A stretch of 64,000 nucleotides of DNA from Brachionus koreanus (GCA_016987375.1 PJRA01000412.1:170113-234112); one strand, 5' to 3'. Shown: positions 36,471 to 50,762, counted from the stretch's first letter. Notes: generated by a model not told the origin, from the sequence alone. A program made the numbers and translations.

Positions 36471-39400
36471 TTCGTCTTAATATTTCACAATAAACCAATC
36501 TAAGATTTAAATGAATTGTGTTATATGAACTTAATTTTCTGTCAGCCTAATGCCTAAACTCATGAATAAAGACACGATTTGGGTAACACTTATTTGCAAC
36601 GGTATGCGGGAAAGCAACATAACCGATAATATTAAACTGCGTTATTGACTGTATTCAAAAAGTTTAGTGTTAGGATTAGTTAAATAACTTATTTTAATAT
36701 TCGATAGCTTTTTATTTACATTGCTGTCAAAGGTTTTTTAGATCTTTCTATTTAAATTTCAGTTTAGGCAAAAATTTAATAATATATTTATATATTCTTT
36801 TTTGTTAGCAAAATTCTAAACTTCTCTAGTTTTATTTTTGACCTTGAATTTAATCTTATTTCATCAAGTTCAATAAAAGAAATCAATTAATTCGCTCTTT
36901 TCTCTGATTGCTATGATAAAATATCTGACTTAAAATTTTTTTAAAAATATTGACTGAGTTTTAAAATTTAATTAGGCAATAAAAATAAATTAATTTACTT
37001 TTTTGCATATGACCAGATAAGCATAAAATTAATCTAAAGATCTTAAGATCGAAGATGAAAATTGAGCAAAAATTAACTTTTTGTAACTTAATTTAATGTT
37101 TGTGTAATTAGAAATTTTTCTATGAATAATAAATATTTCAGAAACATCACTTCCTTTTCTAATAGAAAACCTACAAATTATTACAATTATTAATTTATTT
37201 TTTTTTTTCAATAATCAAAACGAAGCAAAATTATATGGAATTAATTAGCTTTTTGAAAAAAATGCATTCATTTTCATTCTTTAAATTTTGTTGAACCAAA
37301 ATTAAAAAATAAAATGGTCTTTTCTACAATAGAATAAAATTTTGTTTTACTCAAGAGTCAATGATTTAAAGATTAAAACGAAAATAATTTACTACAATTA
37401 TTTATTTTAAGGATTAGATCTAAATTAAATTAGATTTTTTATATCAACATATCTAATATATTATTTAAAATTGTTTACTAACCGATTCTAAATATTTTTA
37501 GGTAAGCACTTTAAGAATGAATTTTTGCACACAAAATTTTCACTTGAGAAAAAAATTCAACTAATTATGAAATTGAAATAGAGCCTATTGCTAATTTTCT
37601 AATCAATAACTCAAGAATATATCTAATATTTGCTCATGCTCTATTTTAAATCTGCAAAAGCTAAGAAATTTTTAACTTGTAATCTACGCATTAATAAAGA
37701 AATTTTGTACTTCTAATCGATTAAAAAAGATTAATTGTTCTAAGAAAAATATTAATAGATCGGTGTAAGTTAAATGATTTTTTTTCTTCTCAGTCCGATT
37801 AAAGAAGAAAAATATTTTTGTTTAATAATCACAAGAAATGAAATAATTTTAGCCTAAAAGTAGAAAAAATATTCAAAAATCTGCATACTTTCAGATTTTT
37901 TTTAATTAGCTAAATAAATAAAATTTTAAATTTAAGCATTACAATTAAATTAAATTTGCGCAATTTATATGTTATTTAAAATCTAGAAAAATAACCAATT
38001 TCGCCTGCAGACATTTTAGTTCGAAATTAAATTTTTCATTCTACTTTGAAAATAAATTTTGGCCAAATAGATAAACAATTAGACTTTTTTTTTGTTGTTG
38101 TTGTTTAGATCAAATAAATTAGGTACTTTTAGCTAAACAAAAAAACTTTGGTACTTCATACTGTTTTGAAAAAATGATTGATTTATTGATAATCTTTGCA
38201 TAGTGCTAATAACCAATATTGATGAACATTCTAAGCAGTGATGAAGCTAAATATTTAATTCAATTAAGCCCTCATAAACAAATTCTAGTATTTGTTGAAC
38301 TTTATCTCTTACAGCATTAATGTTCAACAAAACCTTCCTATAAAGAATTTAAACAAATTTTTTTGTTATCTTTATATTTTTTAAAATAAATTAAAAATTT
38401 ATAAATAAGAATAAGTAATAATGCAGTTTAATGTTGTTAACTAGCAAACATGCTCGAAAAAGATTATACAAAATTATTCCATTCCAAGAAAATAAATTAA
38501 ATTCTATAAATTTGTTTAAATAATTTAATATATTTAAGTAAGTTTTTAGCTTGTTTAGTCACGTACTTAAATTAAGGAAGCATTTTTTGCTTAAACTTTG
38601 GACTTGTTTCGTCTAAATTGAACTTTAGACTTGAACTAATGAGTTTTTTAAACAGAAAATTAAGCTTCTTAAATATTTAAGAACGCGTTCACCGACTCTT
38701 TTTATTTTTCTACTGGTGAATTCACGAAAGATTACTTTTCTATTGCCAGCTGTTAAGCCATAATTTTTCTTCAAAATGTCTTAGTGTCTTAGAAAAAAGT
38801 GTCTATTTTAGCTGAACAAAAGTAAAATTATGAATTAAAAAATTCCAATTTTTGTGTAACTTAGATTATTGATTAACAATTGCGGAAATTTTTAATTATT
38901 ACGAGTGTGAGTTGTAAATAGGCCAAGTCGGCTAACTATTTAAATTAAATATTTAGGCTTCGATCAGCGATTTTCTCCTAATAAGCACAAACATTTATTT
39001 AGGTTAGACTATATATTCGTGATTTCCTTGGTTTGTTTATAGCAGATTTAATTATTTTGTATTTGCCTACTAAAATTTATGCTATCTGCAACAAATATAT
39101 ATATATCTATATATTTATATTTTTTACCCATAACATTTCAGTGTCTAGTTGAGATATCGATTGCTTGAAGATTAGAATATGCCGAGAAGCATATGGTTAT
39201 TAGGTTCGATTACTGTAAACTTGGAATCAAGCGTTTAATTATAAAAAAATTATGTGCAAAGGGTAAAATTGGCCAAAAATTGATTTCAAAATTTTGTTTT
39301 ACTAATGAGCAAATTTTTTCCATCAATTCAAAAGTTGTAAAAAAAATTTGCTCATCTAATCTATAATTTTTTCAAAGTAAATTAGGATACTTTAGCTTGG

Positions 39401-40593
39401 CAGTCTTTACAAGCATTTAATCTAAACCATTTGCTAATAATAATCATAATTAAAAGATTATTTTTCTATTCTTTTTTTTTTTCTCCAATCTATCAAATAA
39501 ATATTTAGGGATTGCTTCCGGATTGTTTTAAAATGACTTTTTGATACGCCCTTGAGTCTAAATTAGATTTAAGAAAAAATTTAATTATTAGGTAATTAAA
39601 TCTGGTTTAATCGACATTTCCATAGACTAATTATAAAAAAATTAATTATATTTTTAGATTAATCCAGGGTGCACAGTGCTGATGTTAGCACCAAATCAAA
39701 CTATTTTAAATTTTATTTATATAAATGTTTTTTTTTTTTGTAAACTAATCCCGTACTACACATCAGAGATACGGGGTCTGGATAATTGAAATAACTTAAA
39801 ATTTCTTGCAAATCTAATATAATCTAATCAATTGAGTTCAGCTTTCAACTAACAAAAAAAATCAGTAAACTAAAATTTCAAGAAATAGCGAAATAAAAGC
39901 AATTGCTAAGCTAGAGATGATAGCTTCGCATTAAAGCTAACTTTCATGCATTTCGAAATCCTCGGATCAAAGAAATATGTTTTTCTTCTAGGTGTTATTT
40001 TGGCAAAGATTAATTAGTTGATTCATTCGAGTTATCCATGAGTATTGCCTAGAACGGTGTTTTCTTAACTTGAGCTTATTTTTACAAATTTGTTGCCAAT
40101 TCTCATTAAATTTTGCCATTTAAATATAAAAAACTAACTAAAATCGGGCATAGGCAAGTTGCTAGTGCCGTTTTGCCACAACGTGATCGCGATTTGTTTA
40201 TAGCTAGTGAGAAAAAAAGGACATTTTGGTAAACAATTCTCTATTTAGCAGACTGATTAAATGATTTTTTTGTTTATAATAAAGCTCTAATTTTGTTTAT
40301 AGCATAGACTGGAGTTATCACTAAATTTGCAAATGCACCTTAATCGCAATTTCAAAAAAAGATAATTATCTCATTTACGTCAATAGGTTTTTTTCTTTTC
40401 TAGAGTTGTTTTGCTAAGAATCTTTGGTAATTTTTCTTTTACAAATAAACACAAAATTGACATAGACTTCAAACTTAAATCAAACTCTAAATCTTTTAAG
40501 ATAAATGGTTAAACTATAACTTATAGATTGATAGACACAAATAAAATAGAACAAAAATTTAGAAATAAACTGCCAATTTGATAACGCATCTGT

Positions 40594-40626
40594 AACCATG
40601 TCAAGTTGGTTTAACTTGACCATGTT
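40594..40626. repeat. Short palindrome upstream of the RhoGEF exon
   Basis: AACCATGTCAAGTT (40594-40607) and AACTTGACCATGTT (40613-40626) are near-perfect reverse complements with a 5-nt spacer, ending 32 nt before the ATG at 40659. It could be a chance palindrome or a protein-binding site if 40659 is an alternative start. Confidence 0.35.
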
Positions 40627-40658
40627 AAAAAATTCAATTAAACTAAATCAATAGAATT

Positions 40659-43600
40659 ATGACATCTCGTTGGAAAATTTCGACTGAGAGCAAGCGAAGT
40701 TTAAGCATAAATAATTCAAAACCGTTGGCAAGAGTAAACCCGGCTCGAAAGAAACTTTCAATGTTGTCATCATTTCCGTTTCGGTATCCGTTTGCTTCGG
40801 ACGGCTGCACACCATCGACTTCATCTACTTTTCCGCAGCATAGCTCGCCAAAAAACCCCTCAAATGCATCAAGTCTAATTGCTGAAGAGGGCAACTTGTC
40901 CTCGCTTAGTGGCAAGTATTGCTCTGGCTTCGATTCGAGCTCCAATGAAGAGATTTTGTTCAAAAATCGGAGCTCCATTGTCCAAGATTCAGAAGTATTG
41001 AAAAAAACAAATTCTGTCGAAAAAAATTTGTTTTTCGTACACGAAAATGACGACTATGAAGAATCTAGTCGTTATATGTTTGATGAAAAACCGGACGTTT
41101 TTATCGACAAATTTAGGAATGATAAAATAAATTGCCTTGAGACCGTACAAAGTGAGCTTAATTTCAGCACTTTGTATGGCGCAAATACTTTGCCAAATAA
41201 AGATTTTGACTCGGGTCTGAAACGCTATGGAGTCAGACGACATCATTCAGCGCCTCAGCCCGACGCAAAATGGCTTCAGGTCAGTAAATGAGACAGTTCT
41301 TTAAAACGTTTTTACCATCATTTGAGCATCACTTTCAAATTTGAAAATAAATAAAATTTTTCTCTCTTATTTTAATTATATTTTTAAATTTTATAGGCTA
41401 AAAGACAAGCAATTGTGGTTCAAATGTATGACACTGAAAAGTCCTATGTAGAAGCTTTGAAAATATTAGTCAATGTAAATAAATTAAGAGAAAATTTAGT
41501 TTATTTATTTTATTTCTTTTTAAAATAGAAATACTATTTGCCACTCAAAGAGAAAGATATTGTAGAGCGAAACTTAATCAATGACATTTTTTACAAAATA
41601 CCCGAAATACATGTGCACCATGAGCTGTTTTTGGCATGTTTGAAAACAAAGTTCGACAACTGGGACATTCAACAAACCATTGGTGACATTTTGTTAAATA
41701 TTGTAAAATATTTTTCTAATTTTTTAGAAAACAAAAAGAAGAAAAATTCTATCTTTATTTTTTAGTTTGCCAAACAATCAGTTATTGAAACATATATAAG
41801 TTTTGTAAATAATTATAGAACTTCACAAGAAGCAATACGAATAAGTAAAGAACAGTCGTCTATTTTTAGTAAGTTTCTAGAACAGCAGGCCAAAGATCAC
41901 CGAGGTAAGCTCACACTCAAAGACATGATTATTCAACCGGTTCAAAGGATACCCCGGTATGAGCTTTATATCAAAGATTTTTTAAAATGCACTCCACCCA
42001 ACCATCCCGACTATGACTTTTTGGCCAAAGCTCAGCAAGAACTGCACAATTTGGCCGAAAAAATTGACCAAGTTCATAAAGAAGTAAACGAATCTTACGG
42101 ATCTGATAGCCTGGCTGTTCTACAAATTATTCAAGATTTGATTGAAAATTTAGACGATGTATGGTTTTTATTTTAAAATTTAAAGAAACAAATATTCAAA
42201 TTTTTATATTTTTTTTTAGTTGGTCACTGCTTATCGTTATTATATTAGACACGATATGTTGACTATTGTGTCATCAAGCGGAATGAAAAAAGATCGATGT
42301 TTGTTTCTTTTTTCAGATCTTATTATTTTAACCAGTTGTAAGCGTAGGAGTGGAAACATTAACAAAAAACCCAACACAACTATTTTGTAAATAGAATTTA
42401 ATTAATTTTTTTTTGAATTGATAAATTTTTTAATGTTTCGCTTTTCAGAAACTCTCCTATAGGAAAACAGTATTTGGAAAATTCAAAGCACAAACTTATT
42501 ATGAAATTTCAGCTTGAAGATATCGATTTATCAAGTAGAATTATTTTCAATTAAATTTAAAAATAAACTATTTTTTTAATTTAAGCTAATGTTTTAACTA
42601 AAAAACTTTCGATTGAGAAAGATTTTTTAGAAGAAGATTTAAATACAATATATCGCATAAATGAAATTGCCAAGAACATTTCATACCCTCATCAGGTGAG
42701 CCTTATTTAAATCAATTAAACAAAGCAACAAAGGTTAATTAGAAATAAATTGAAAAGTCTTATTAAAAACAAATTAAATAACAGTTTATGCAATTAAATA
42801 AGAAAATTTCGAAAAAATGTTTGTTTTAATCAGTGTTTATTGAAAAACTTTTTAAAAATTTATTCATAGTACAAAAATATTTTGTTTTTTTTGTTGTTGA
42901 TGTTGTTGTTGTTAGATAAAATAAATTATAGATTTTATTTTTAAAATAATATTCGAGATAAAACTTCTATAAAGAAAAATATTTTTAGAAAAGAAAATCT
43001 CCTAATTTTGATAATTATCTAGCAAATTATAAATTAAACAAGATATTTCTTTTGGTTTGTTTGTTTTTCATTCTTTTAGTCTATTAAAAATAACATTTTT
43101 AAGTTTATTTTCATTTAGCTTGGCTTATATATTCAATTAATAAAATTAATTTTAGACCTAAGCAGTAGAAAATTAATATAATTATTAAGGTTAGCAAAAT
43201 CTTGCATTTATTAACTTTTTTAATTAATAAAAAACCCACGGCTTTTAAAGTCAAAAAGCTCATTATACCCTTTTTCAACTTGGTCTTGGTTAGTAAGATG
43301 TCGTTCTTTAACAAAATGAGTCATTAAGCGAAAAAGATGATAATCCGAAGGAGAAATATCTGGACTCAATGCTGAATGACGAAGAAGTTCGATCCCTTCC
43401 AGTTCTTCTTTTTTTATCCGTCTCATCTTCTAGCTATATGAGATTCAGCATAAAATTGAAGAAACAGACCTATATTTCTGTTGACCTAAGAAGGATATTT
43501 TTCTTTAAGCGAAGCATCCATCAGTTCTAATTGTTTAGAAGCTTGGCATTTACAGCATGAACGTTTGAAAACAGCTCAAACTATATTACCCCTTGGAAAT

Positions 43601-46600
43601 TCCACTTTTTTATCAAAGCATCCTCTTTTAACAATTAACTCAGCTGGTTGAGATTGGTTCAATCTTTGAATTCTGTTATCATAATTTCGGAAATAGATCC
43701 ACTTCTCATCACAAGTAATGATCCTTCTGAAAAACTGTTAATCTAGAGGACATTTTTAAGTAGTTTCCTAAAAAATTTCAATGCGTTGTTGTCAAGCATA
43801 TGATTTTGAAAAGCATTAAAAATTCTGTTTATTTAACATATAATATGACCTTAAGTTTTGTAATTACTAAGATACTAAATTTAAAAATATCCAACCTGTT
43901 AAAAAACGCAAAATTTAATGACTCAAAAAAGTATTAAATTTTTGAATAAATTGAAAACAAAAATTTTTAAATCTTATTTTCAAATAAATTTCTTCGAAAA
44001 ATAATTTTGCATGAAAATGGTGCTTAGAGACTTAAAAATAAAATATTCAAAAAAAAAAAAAATTAAGATCTTTTTTGACATAAGCAAATTATCGTTGAAA
44101 GCTATAATCAGTGATAAAGACAATCCATTTATTGATTAAAATTAGTTTATGTAGAGTCAATTTTAATTTTTTATCTTTTTATAAAGACCTTTTTTTTGTG
44201 TGGTTAATGTGAATTTTATTATTCTCTTTTAAATAGTTTAATTTTTAGTTTATTTGTTAAATAATTCTGACATGAGATATTTATTTAAAATGATCGATCT
44301 AATTTTTAATTAAGTTTTTATTTAAAGAGTCTAGAAAAAGACTTGATCTAGTCATGACTGAAGTCATTTTTCAAGTTTTCAATTCAAAGTCAAGTCACAA
44401 CTTTGACTTTTAACTTAAAATCAAGTCTTAATTTTTTTTATAAAAATAATGAGCAAAAATAATTTTTTTTTTAAATAAATAATTTTATATTTTCCTTTAT
44501 AAAAATGTATAACTCAGTAAAATCACTTTTATTTTTTCTTTAATAAAAGAAAATATTTATTTTTAAATATTTTGGATTAAAAAAAATAATGTAAAATGCT
44601 TGGTGCTTCTTTTGTTAAAAACTGGTTTTAGTCTTAAAGTATATCTGTTTAAAAACTATCGTAAACTAAACATTTAATCTTCCAGCTGAATTTTTTTAAA
44701 TATTCATTGCATTTAAACAAATAGTTTCTTTTTCACAGGCTCCTTCTGATCAAAAATCAAAAGCAACAATTTAAAAGTATAAAAAAGAAAATATTGAAAA
44801 AAAAAATAATTGAATTGAAATGAATAGTTTATTTAATTGAGTAAATTGTAAACGGCTAATGTTTTTATCTTTTTTAAAACAGATTTTGGATGAGTGTCTG
44901 AAAGATTTGTCAGTTGGAATTATGCGTCAATTGACAGATGCTAGTGCTACATCAAATTCATTAAACAGCAGTTCATCAAGCGGTGTTCAAAATTCTTCAA
45001 ATTCGTTCAATCCATTACAACAAACAAATTCACTTGAGAGTACCAACAATTTAAATGAATCAAGACAAAATCAACTAATTCTAACAATAAATACCATGGA
45101 GAGAATGGAAATCATGACCTTAATCTTCAATAGTCAAGAGCTTAAAACAAATTGGGAAAAGTGTTTTATTGAAACAAAGAAAACATTCTGTAAAAATTAA
45201 CAAAAAAATATTTTTCTCAAAATATATTTATTTATGAAATTATTCTAGACGAGTCATTTAGCCGGAAACCAGCATCGTTTCTATGTGCAATAGCTATTCC
45301 TCGCAATCGAAGTGGAGTTAATGTAAAATTTAAAAATTTTAAATTTCATTTGGAGCCATGATTTATACTTTTAAGTTTACATGTGCTTCGCCAAGATTGT
45401 GTAAAGATCAATATGATGCTTGGATTTGCAACACAGACGGAAAAATGAGCCAGATATGCATTTTAAATACAAGTCCAGAGCTTGCAGTTACATCATGCAA
45501 TACTGTTTGTAATTCAAGAATATCTTGTATACAATGTGTTCCCCCATATAACATTAAACGATTGGGTAGCTACAAAACAAAAAGACGCATACTTAAAAAT
45601 AATAAAACTGAGTCGACTGAAACGACCGATTCAATAGCTGGCTCAACTACTATAACCAATAGCCAATCGATAAATTCAGGATTTTTGTTTAGTAATTTAA
45701 ATTTGAAAATCAGTTAAATATTAGAAAAAAATTAATCTAATTTTTCAAGAAGAAGAATCCTTAATTGACTATGAAAGTTCTGAAGACAGTGACTGTGCGG
45801 AAAAAGATAGCAAATTGAGTCAAAACCCGAATCAAAACATTCCTAATCATGGGTCATTATCAATTCAAGACTCGAAAAATTGTACCATGTGGATTGGTAA
45901 CGAAGATGGAAGGTAATTTTTGACTATAAAAAAATCAAATTAAGAAATGCCTTGATAAATATTTTGAGATTTTTTGAATAAAAAAATTTTATTAAAAATA
46001 ACTAAATTTATAACAATATTTTTATTATTTTTTTATCAAAAGCTGATTTTTCTCAACAACATATCATTTTGTGAGAATTTCAGCTTAACAACATTAAATT
46101 TTAACTGTTAATATTTAGAAAAAAATTGAAGGCTTTATTTTAAAGTCACAAGTCATAAGACAAGTAAAAAAGTTGATCTAATTTTTATTTGAAAAGAAAA
46201 AAAATAAAATCCATCGAAATTTTATGACTAGATTTGAAAGTCAAAGTGTGATTCTTTTTTTCAAAATTTTATCTTAAAAGAATCATATATTAAAAATCTT
46301 AGTATTTTTTCTTAAGTCATTTTTCAAGTTTTCATAATCAAGTCTTAATTTTTTTTGATAAAAATAATGAGCAAAATTAATATATGGTTTTAATTTAGTC
46401 TTAATATATTTCAATTCAATGACTCTACAATCAGAACAGTGCCTAGAAAAAATCGAATTACAAAACAATTCGCTGCTGGCATAAATTCAATAGCTTATTT
46501 GGACAACAAAGTTATTATTTCGCTTAAAAATGGTGAATTATTTGTTTTCAAAAGACTATATTGTAAATTTAATTTTTTTTGTTTTATTTCGAATAAAAAT

Positions 46601-47625
46601 TTTTTTTATTTAAAATAGCTATTTGGAATTTTGACAGCAATTTCATAAAAACTATGTTTGACACTCCTTTTAGCCAAATTATTACAGTTGCTGGCAAACT
46701 TTGGTGTGCAAGTAGCAACACAATTAAAATACTTAATCCGGATACGTTTGACTGCGAGGTAAATAAATCTAATTTTTTTATTTCAATTTTGAAAATCTAA
46801 TTAAACTATAGCATCAAATCACTATTGAAAATGAAAAATCTATTTACTTGGCTGCAGGCGGTAACTGTACTTGGGCTGTTTGGGTTGCTTGCCTAAACAA
46901 TCTAGATCTTAAGCTTTATCACGTAACCAAACTAACAGTTTTAGCAGATATAAACATAAAACAGTGTGTAATTCAAAAATTGTCTGGCATAGACGAAATA
47001 ATTCGTTTACACAAAATATATACTTTGAAGATAACATGCTGCTATATATGTAAGGATACACTTTGGATAGGAACAAGTGCGGGTGTCATAGTAAACATAA
47101 AAATTCCTCATATTACCAACTACACAGTTAAACTGAACACAATTCTTAACATTAATGGTATCATTATAATTAGATAAAATATGAGGTGACTTAATAAATG
47201 TTTTTTTAATTTTAGCTCTCAATCAAGGTCATGTAGGACCGGTTAGATTTATTTCAAGCACAGAAGCACCTAAGCAGCAACAAAATGTCAAACCTAATCA
47301 TGAACAATTTGAGAACACCAGCTGGGAAAAATTGAATTCATTGTATAAAACTATTGTTATTACTGGAGGAGAAGGTTACGAGGAATACAAAGCAGTGTCT
47401 ACTTTGGGAAGTGGAATATCATTGAGCAATAGCAATGCTTCTAATCTTGGCTCAAATTTTCTATCCGAGAATCCTAGTAACATGACAAGTAGCGGGAACT
47501 CATTACTATCAAGCATTTCAGGCAATACAGCTAATATCCATCAAGTATCAAATAGTTCAATTTCTGATGATTTTAATATTGGCAAAGAAGATCTTGTTAA
47601 CTATGTACTCACTTGGGAGACTTAG
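40659..47625 (+). CDS. ARHGEF17: Rho guanine nucleotide exchange factor 17 (DH-PH-propeller part)
   Basis: Fifteen exons join in frame: 40659-41279, 41397-41474, 41529-41702, 41766-42158, 42220-42386, 42449-42534, 42586-42695, 44883-45189, 45249-45322, 45376-45691, 45750-45912, 46399-46562, 46619-46758, 46812-47157 and 47216-47625 (1182 residues from the ATG at 40659). Residues 208-422 are a DH domain (MYDTEKSYVEALKILV; QPVQRIPRYELYIKD). The atypical PH region follows (KDRCLFLFSDLIILTS; ISYPHQ then LDECLKDLS). From about 690 a WD40-like propeller ends the protein (WIGNEDGS, NKVIISLKNGELFVF, GKLWCASSNTIKIL, LWIGTSAGVIV, ITGGEGYEEYKAV, NYVLTWET). These blocks match human ARHGEF17/TEM4, an actin-associated RhoA GEF. 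The ATG may be an internal methionine: an acceptor at 40653-40654 and the exons at 24839 and 30391 suggest a longer protein. The exon 10 donor (45691) could also be 45712. Confidence 0.93.
42696..44882 (+). other. 2.2 kb ARHGEF17 intron with mariner insertion
   Basis: Bounded by CATCAG|GTGAGC and AAAACAG|ATTTTG. Its size, against about 50 nt for its neighbours, is partly explained by the mariner remnant at 43215-43850. A (TTG/GTT)n tract sits at about 42892-42915. Confidence 0.85.
43215..43850 (-). mobile_element. Decayed mariner transposase
   Basis: The minus strand reads RIITCDEKWIYFRNYDNR with the first catalytic Asp, then KRGCFDKKVEFPRG, and further on SALSPDISPSDYHLFRLMTH with the third catalytic Asp (consensus SPDLAP.D), and the C-terminal QVEKGYNELFDFKSRGFF. 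Stops and frameshifts separate the blocks; terminal inverted repeats are not evident. It shares nucleotide similarity with the remnant at 13430-13715, so both belong to one family. It lies inside an ARHGEF17 intron in antisense orientation. Confidence 0.8.
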
Positions 47626-50600
47626 GTCAAGATTGTTTATTCGCAATTATTTATTTCGCTGCTTAATTCCATTTCTATTTTGTTTTGGCTATTCATCAAG
47701 TTACTCAGCTGTAAATAAACGAATTTCTTTTAATTGTGTATATTTTGTTTAAATATATTTTTTTAATAGTTCCTATAAGTTTTATAGACCAAGAACTTTA
47801 TATTAAAAATTAGAGAAGTGTCTTCTCAGTAATTTAAAATAAATTTTTTCTAAAATTTTTTTTTTAATTTATTTATTTACTTTTGTCATGCTTTTATCCT
47901 GTTTTTTAAATTGTATAGCGAATTCAAGCTTGAGATTTTTGTGAAACGTATTCAATTAATTAATTGATTTTTTAATTTTTCTTCTATTTTATTTTTCACC
48001 AAAACCTCAATCTTAAAAGCTTTTAATATTTTCCTTTAGTAAAATATAAAAATATATAAAAGTTAAATTTTTAAAAAAATGAAAAAAAGACAAATTAATT
48101 AAACTGTAAATAAAAATCATAATAATCAAAAAATCAAATAGTCACACATTTGTAACAAAAATAAACTTGAAACTTGAATTTTTCTTAGGAGCATTTTCTT
48201 TCTTTATTTTTGATATTGAATGAAAAATCGGTTGAGCAATAATTAGAATATTGGTGTTATTTGCTTTTTCTAATCTTGTGATTTATGGAAAAGTTCAATG
48301 TTGAACTTATTTTACTGTTATGTTTTTTTACAATATTAATGCTTTGCAAAGCTATGATCGTATCAATTGAATTCACTTATGGTGACTAATCCTTTTTTGT
48401 TTGTTTAGTTCTTCCTCTTTTCAACTTGGACTGGTATCTACATCAAAAGATGGAATTTGAATTAAAAAAAACTAAAGAGTTTGTCTTCAAAAAATCTTTA
48501 ACGTCTGTTAGATGATAGACTATTCGTTTAAGCAGTTTTCAAAAACAGCTTGTCATACTAATTGGTCTATATTTAGATAGATCTTGTAATTTTTTTCGTT
48601 TAAAGAATTTTAAGGTAAGCTTTTAAACAACAAATTATGAATTTGGTCAGGTCATGATGCTGCTTCATTTCTCAGTCTTTTTAAAACCATAATAAATTCA
48701 TTCATGGAAATGGGTTCCTTAATGGTATATTGTTTTTTCTTTGAAAAAATTTAAATATTTAATTTGTGTATCATTTATATATTTTTCTGTATTGAGCTAA
48801 TGTTCCTCAAAATAAAAAAAATTAAAATTATAAAAATTTGTTTACGTAAAAACAACTTCGCTGTAATAAAGTAAAGAAAAAGGGTCGTCAATGTGCAGCA
48901 CATAATTGAGTTACAATGTGAATTACATGTAGTATAATTTGAGATTTATATGAGATCTCATTAGAAAAAATGTATGAAGACTCGGATGTGAACCTCATGA
49001 GATTCTCGTAAATTTTCTTGTCTCACAAACAAACAATGAAGCATAAAAATAAAAAATTCTTTTTGGTTTGATATAATGGCTTAGGTTTTAATTTAAAATT
49101 TTTTGATTAGAGCTATTAAAAAATGTCAATTTTATTTTATTAATTAATCTCAAATTTATTTAATTTTTTTTTTTTGCAATTATGACTCAAATAAAATTCA
49201 GAAAAAAAAATAATTATTAAGTCTTACTATTTTAGGTTTCTTACACTGAAACACATACAAAAATTGAAAATTTACATCATCAGAAATTTAGTAACAAAAA
49301 TTTTAAAAAAATCTCAAATTTTTTTAAATAAAAAAGTTCTTTAATATCTTATATTTAAATATAACAAACAACAAATTATAAAAACAAAATTAGGAGATAA
49401 ATAAACAAATTAAATTAAAATTTTATTTTCTTTATTTAATCTTTGTGGAGCATAGGATCATTACTTTTTGTTTCCACTCAAGTTGATCGTTTGCTTTTAC
49501 CCTTGTTTCTCCTTGTGCCATTCCCATTTTGTAATTGTTGACTTCTATGTTAATTCTGGTCTTTCTACTTTACGTCGAACTTAGAGGTCCATTAAAGGCT
49601 GCTTTTGTTCTTAATGCATTGACTTAATGGCTCTGAATTTATTCTTTTATTAAGGTCAGCATTTAGCTATGTCCTTTGTCAGTGTATTACTTAAATTAAG
49701 AGTATCCTTTAAACTTTTTTTTCCTAATATAATTGATTGAATCTTTTCAAAATAAATTAAAAAGCTAAATATCTATATATCATTTTGATTTTTTTTAATT
49801 TACTTTCAAATAGCATTGGAACAAAACTTTTAAGTTCATAAAAAAGGTTGAGTAAAACTTATTAGAGATATTTATTTCAAGAATATTCAAGTAAAATATG
49901 ATAAAAAGTATAATTTAAAACAACAAAGTTTTAAATTTTTCTTAGTATTCTAGAAACGCAACTTTTAACTCTTTTGGAATACCCCTAAATATTTTAACAA
50001 TTAATTGAATATAGAATGCCAAAGATATACAAATTTTAAATGATCATTTGGTCTTTATTAAATTTCATTTAATTATTTTGTTTCTCACAATTTTGTTTTA
50101 GATATTTATTAGAAATTTTTTTTTTTTTGGAATAATAATTATATTTTAGAGCAAGCATTAAGTATTTAGTTTTTCATTAAGAACAAATTTAGGTAAAAAA
50201 AGAAAATCATAGCACTACCTAATATAAATAGACAAACTAAAAACAAATTGCTGTTTAAACTTTATTCATTTTATTCTATATTTAATCAAACATTAGAAGC
50301 TCGAGAATTTTTGTCATTTGACTTGTTTAAGTAATTTTAGATGCTTTTTTTGCATGAGAAAAATAGTATTTTTTTAATTATCTAATATACAGATGTAATT
50401 GAGAAATTTTCTAAGATGTTTTGACTAAAAAGAAAATATTAAAGCATTTAGGTGGGCATTTCTAATACTTCCAAATTTTTTTTAGATTTATTTGTAATAA
50501 GCTTAAAAAACAAAAATTTATCTTGAAAAACTTAATTTATTTAAATCAGTCTTTTCAATATTTAAGTTTTATATCCTCATTGAAAAATTCAACATTTAAA

Positions 50601-50762
50601 ATTGAAATAAAAATTAACTAAGAATTATTTTATTTTTTAAATCTAGAAAATTTTTTCTAACCGCTTTTTAAAATTTCGATTCAAATAAATAAAAAATAAA
50701 ATCAATCATATAAATTTCGAGTCAACATCTAAAAAATTTATAATTTCAAAGCTATTTCTAAT
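47626..50762. other. Intergenic region between ARHGEF17 and arginine kinase 1 (tail-to-tail)
   Basis: 3.1 kb of A/T-rich sequence with a LINE remnant (48480-48720) and a GC-richer patch of unknown origin (49445-49690) in which no continuous frame survives. Confidence 0.5.
48480..48720 (-). mobile_element. Decayed LINE fragment (reverse transcriptase core)
   Basis: The minus strand reads KKLQDLSKYRPISMTSCF followed by a stop and KLLKRIVYHLTD. This is the first conserved block of non-LTR reverse transcriptases (consensus YRPISLLS...K..E). Interrupted, hence inactive. Confidence 0.65.

Larger units (their letters stand above)
32959..40654. other. Region between the large disordered exon and the RhoGEF exons
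   Basis: 7.7 kb, probably one or more introns of ARHGEF17. It contains a minus-strand exon fragment, the sequence gap, and two LINE copies. From 36500 to 40590 I see only A/T-rich sequence, one possible repeat relative at about 39660-39790 (with CCCGTACTACACATCAGAGA) and no exon. Confidence 0.4.

Noticed and set aside
39195..39215. GGTTCGATTAC, similar to a tRNA B box
   Set aside because: No matching A box, acceptor stem or anticodon arm could be folded around it.
41697..41765. Reading through the intron after DH exon 3, which leaves an open frame to a stop
   Set aside because: The donor TATT|GTAAAA and acceptor TTTTTTAG are standard, and removing the 63 nt restores the ARHGEF17 DH sequence in frame.
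42892..42915. GTT-rich tract, and similar tracts at about 38090 and 39095 (TA)
   Set aside because: Ordinary microsatellites; no array of unique spacers or other organised structure.
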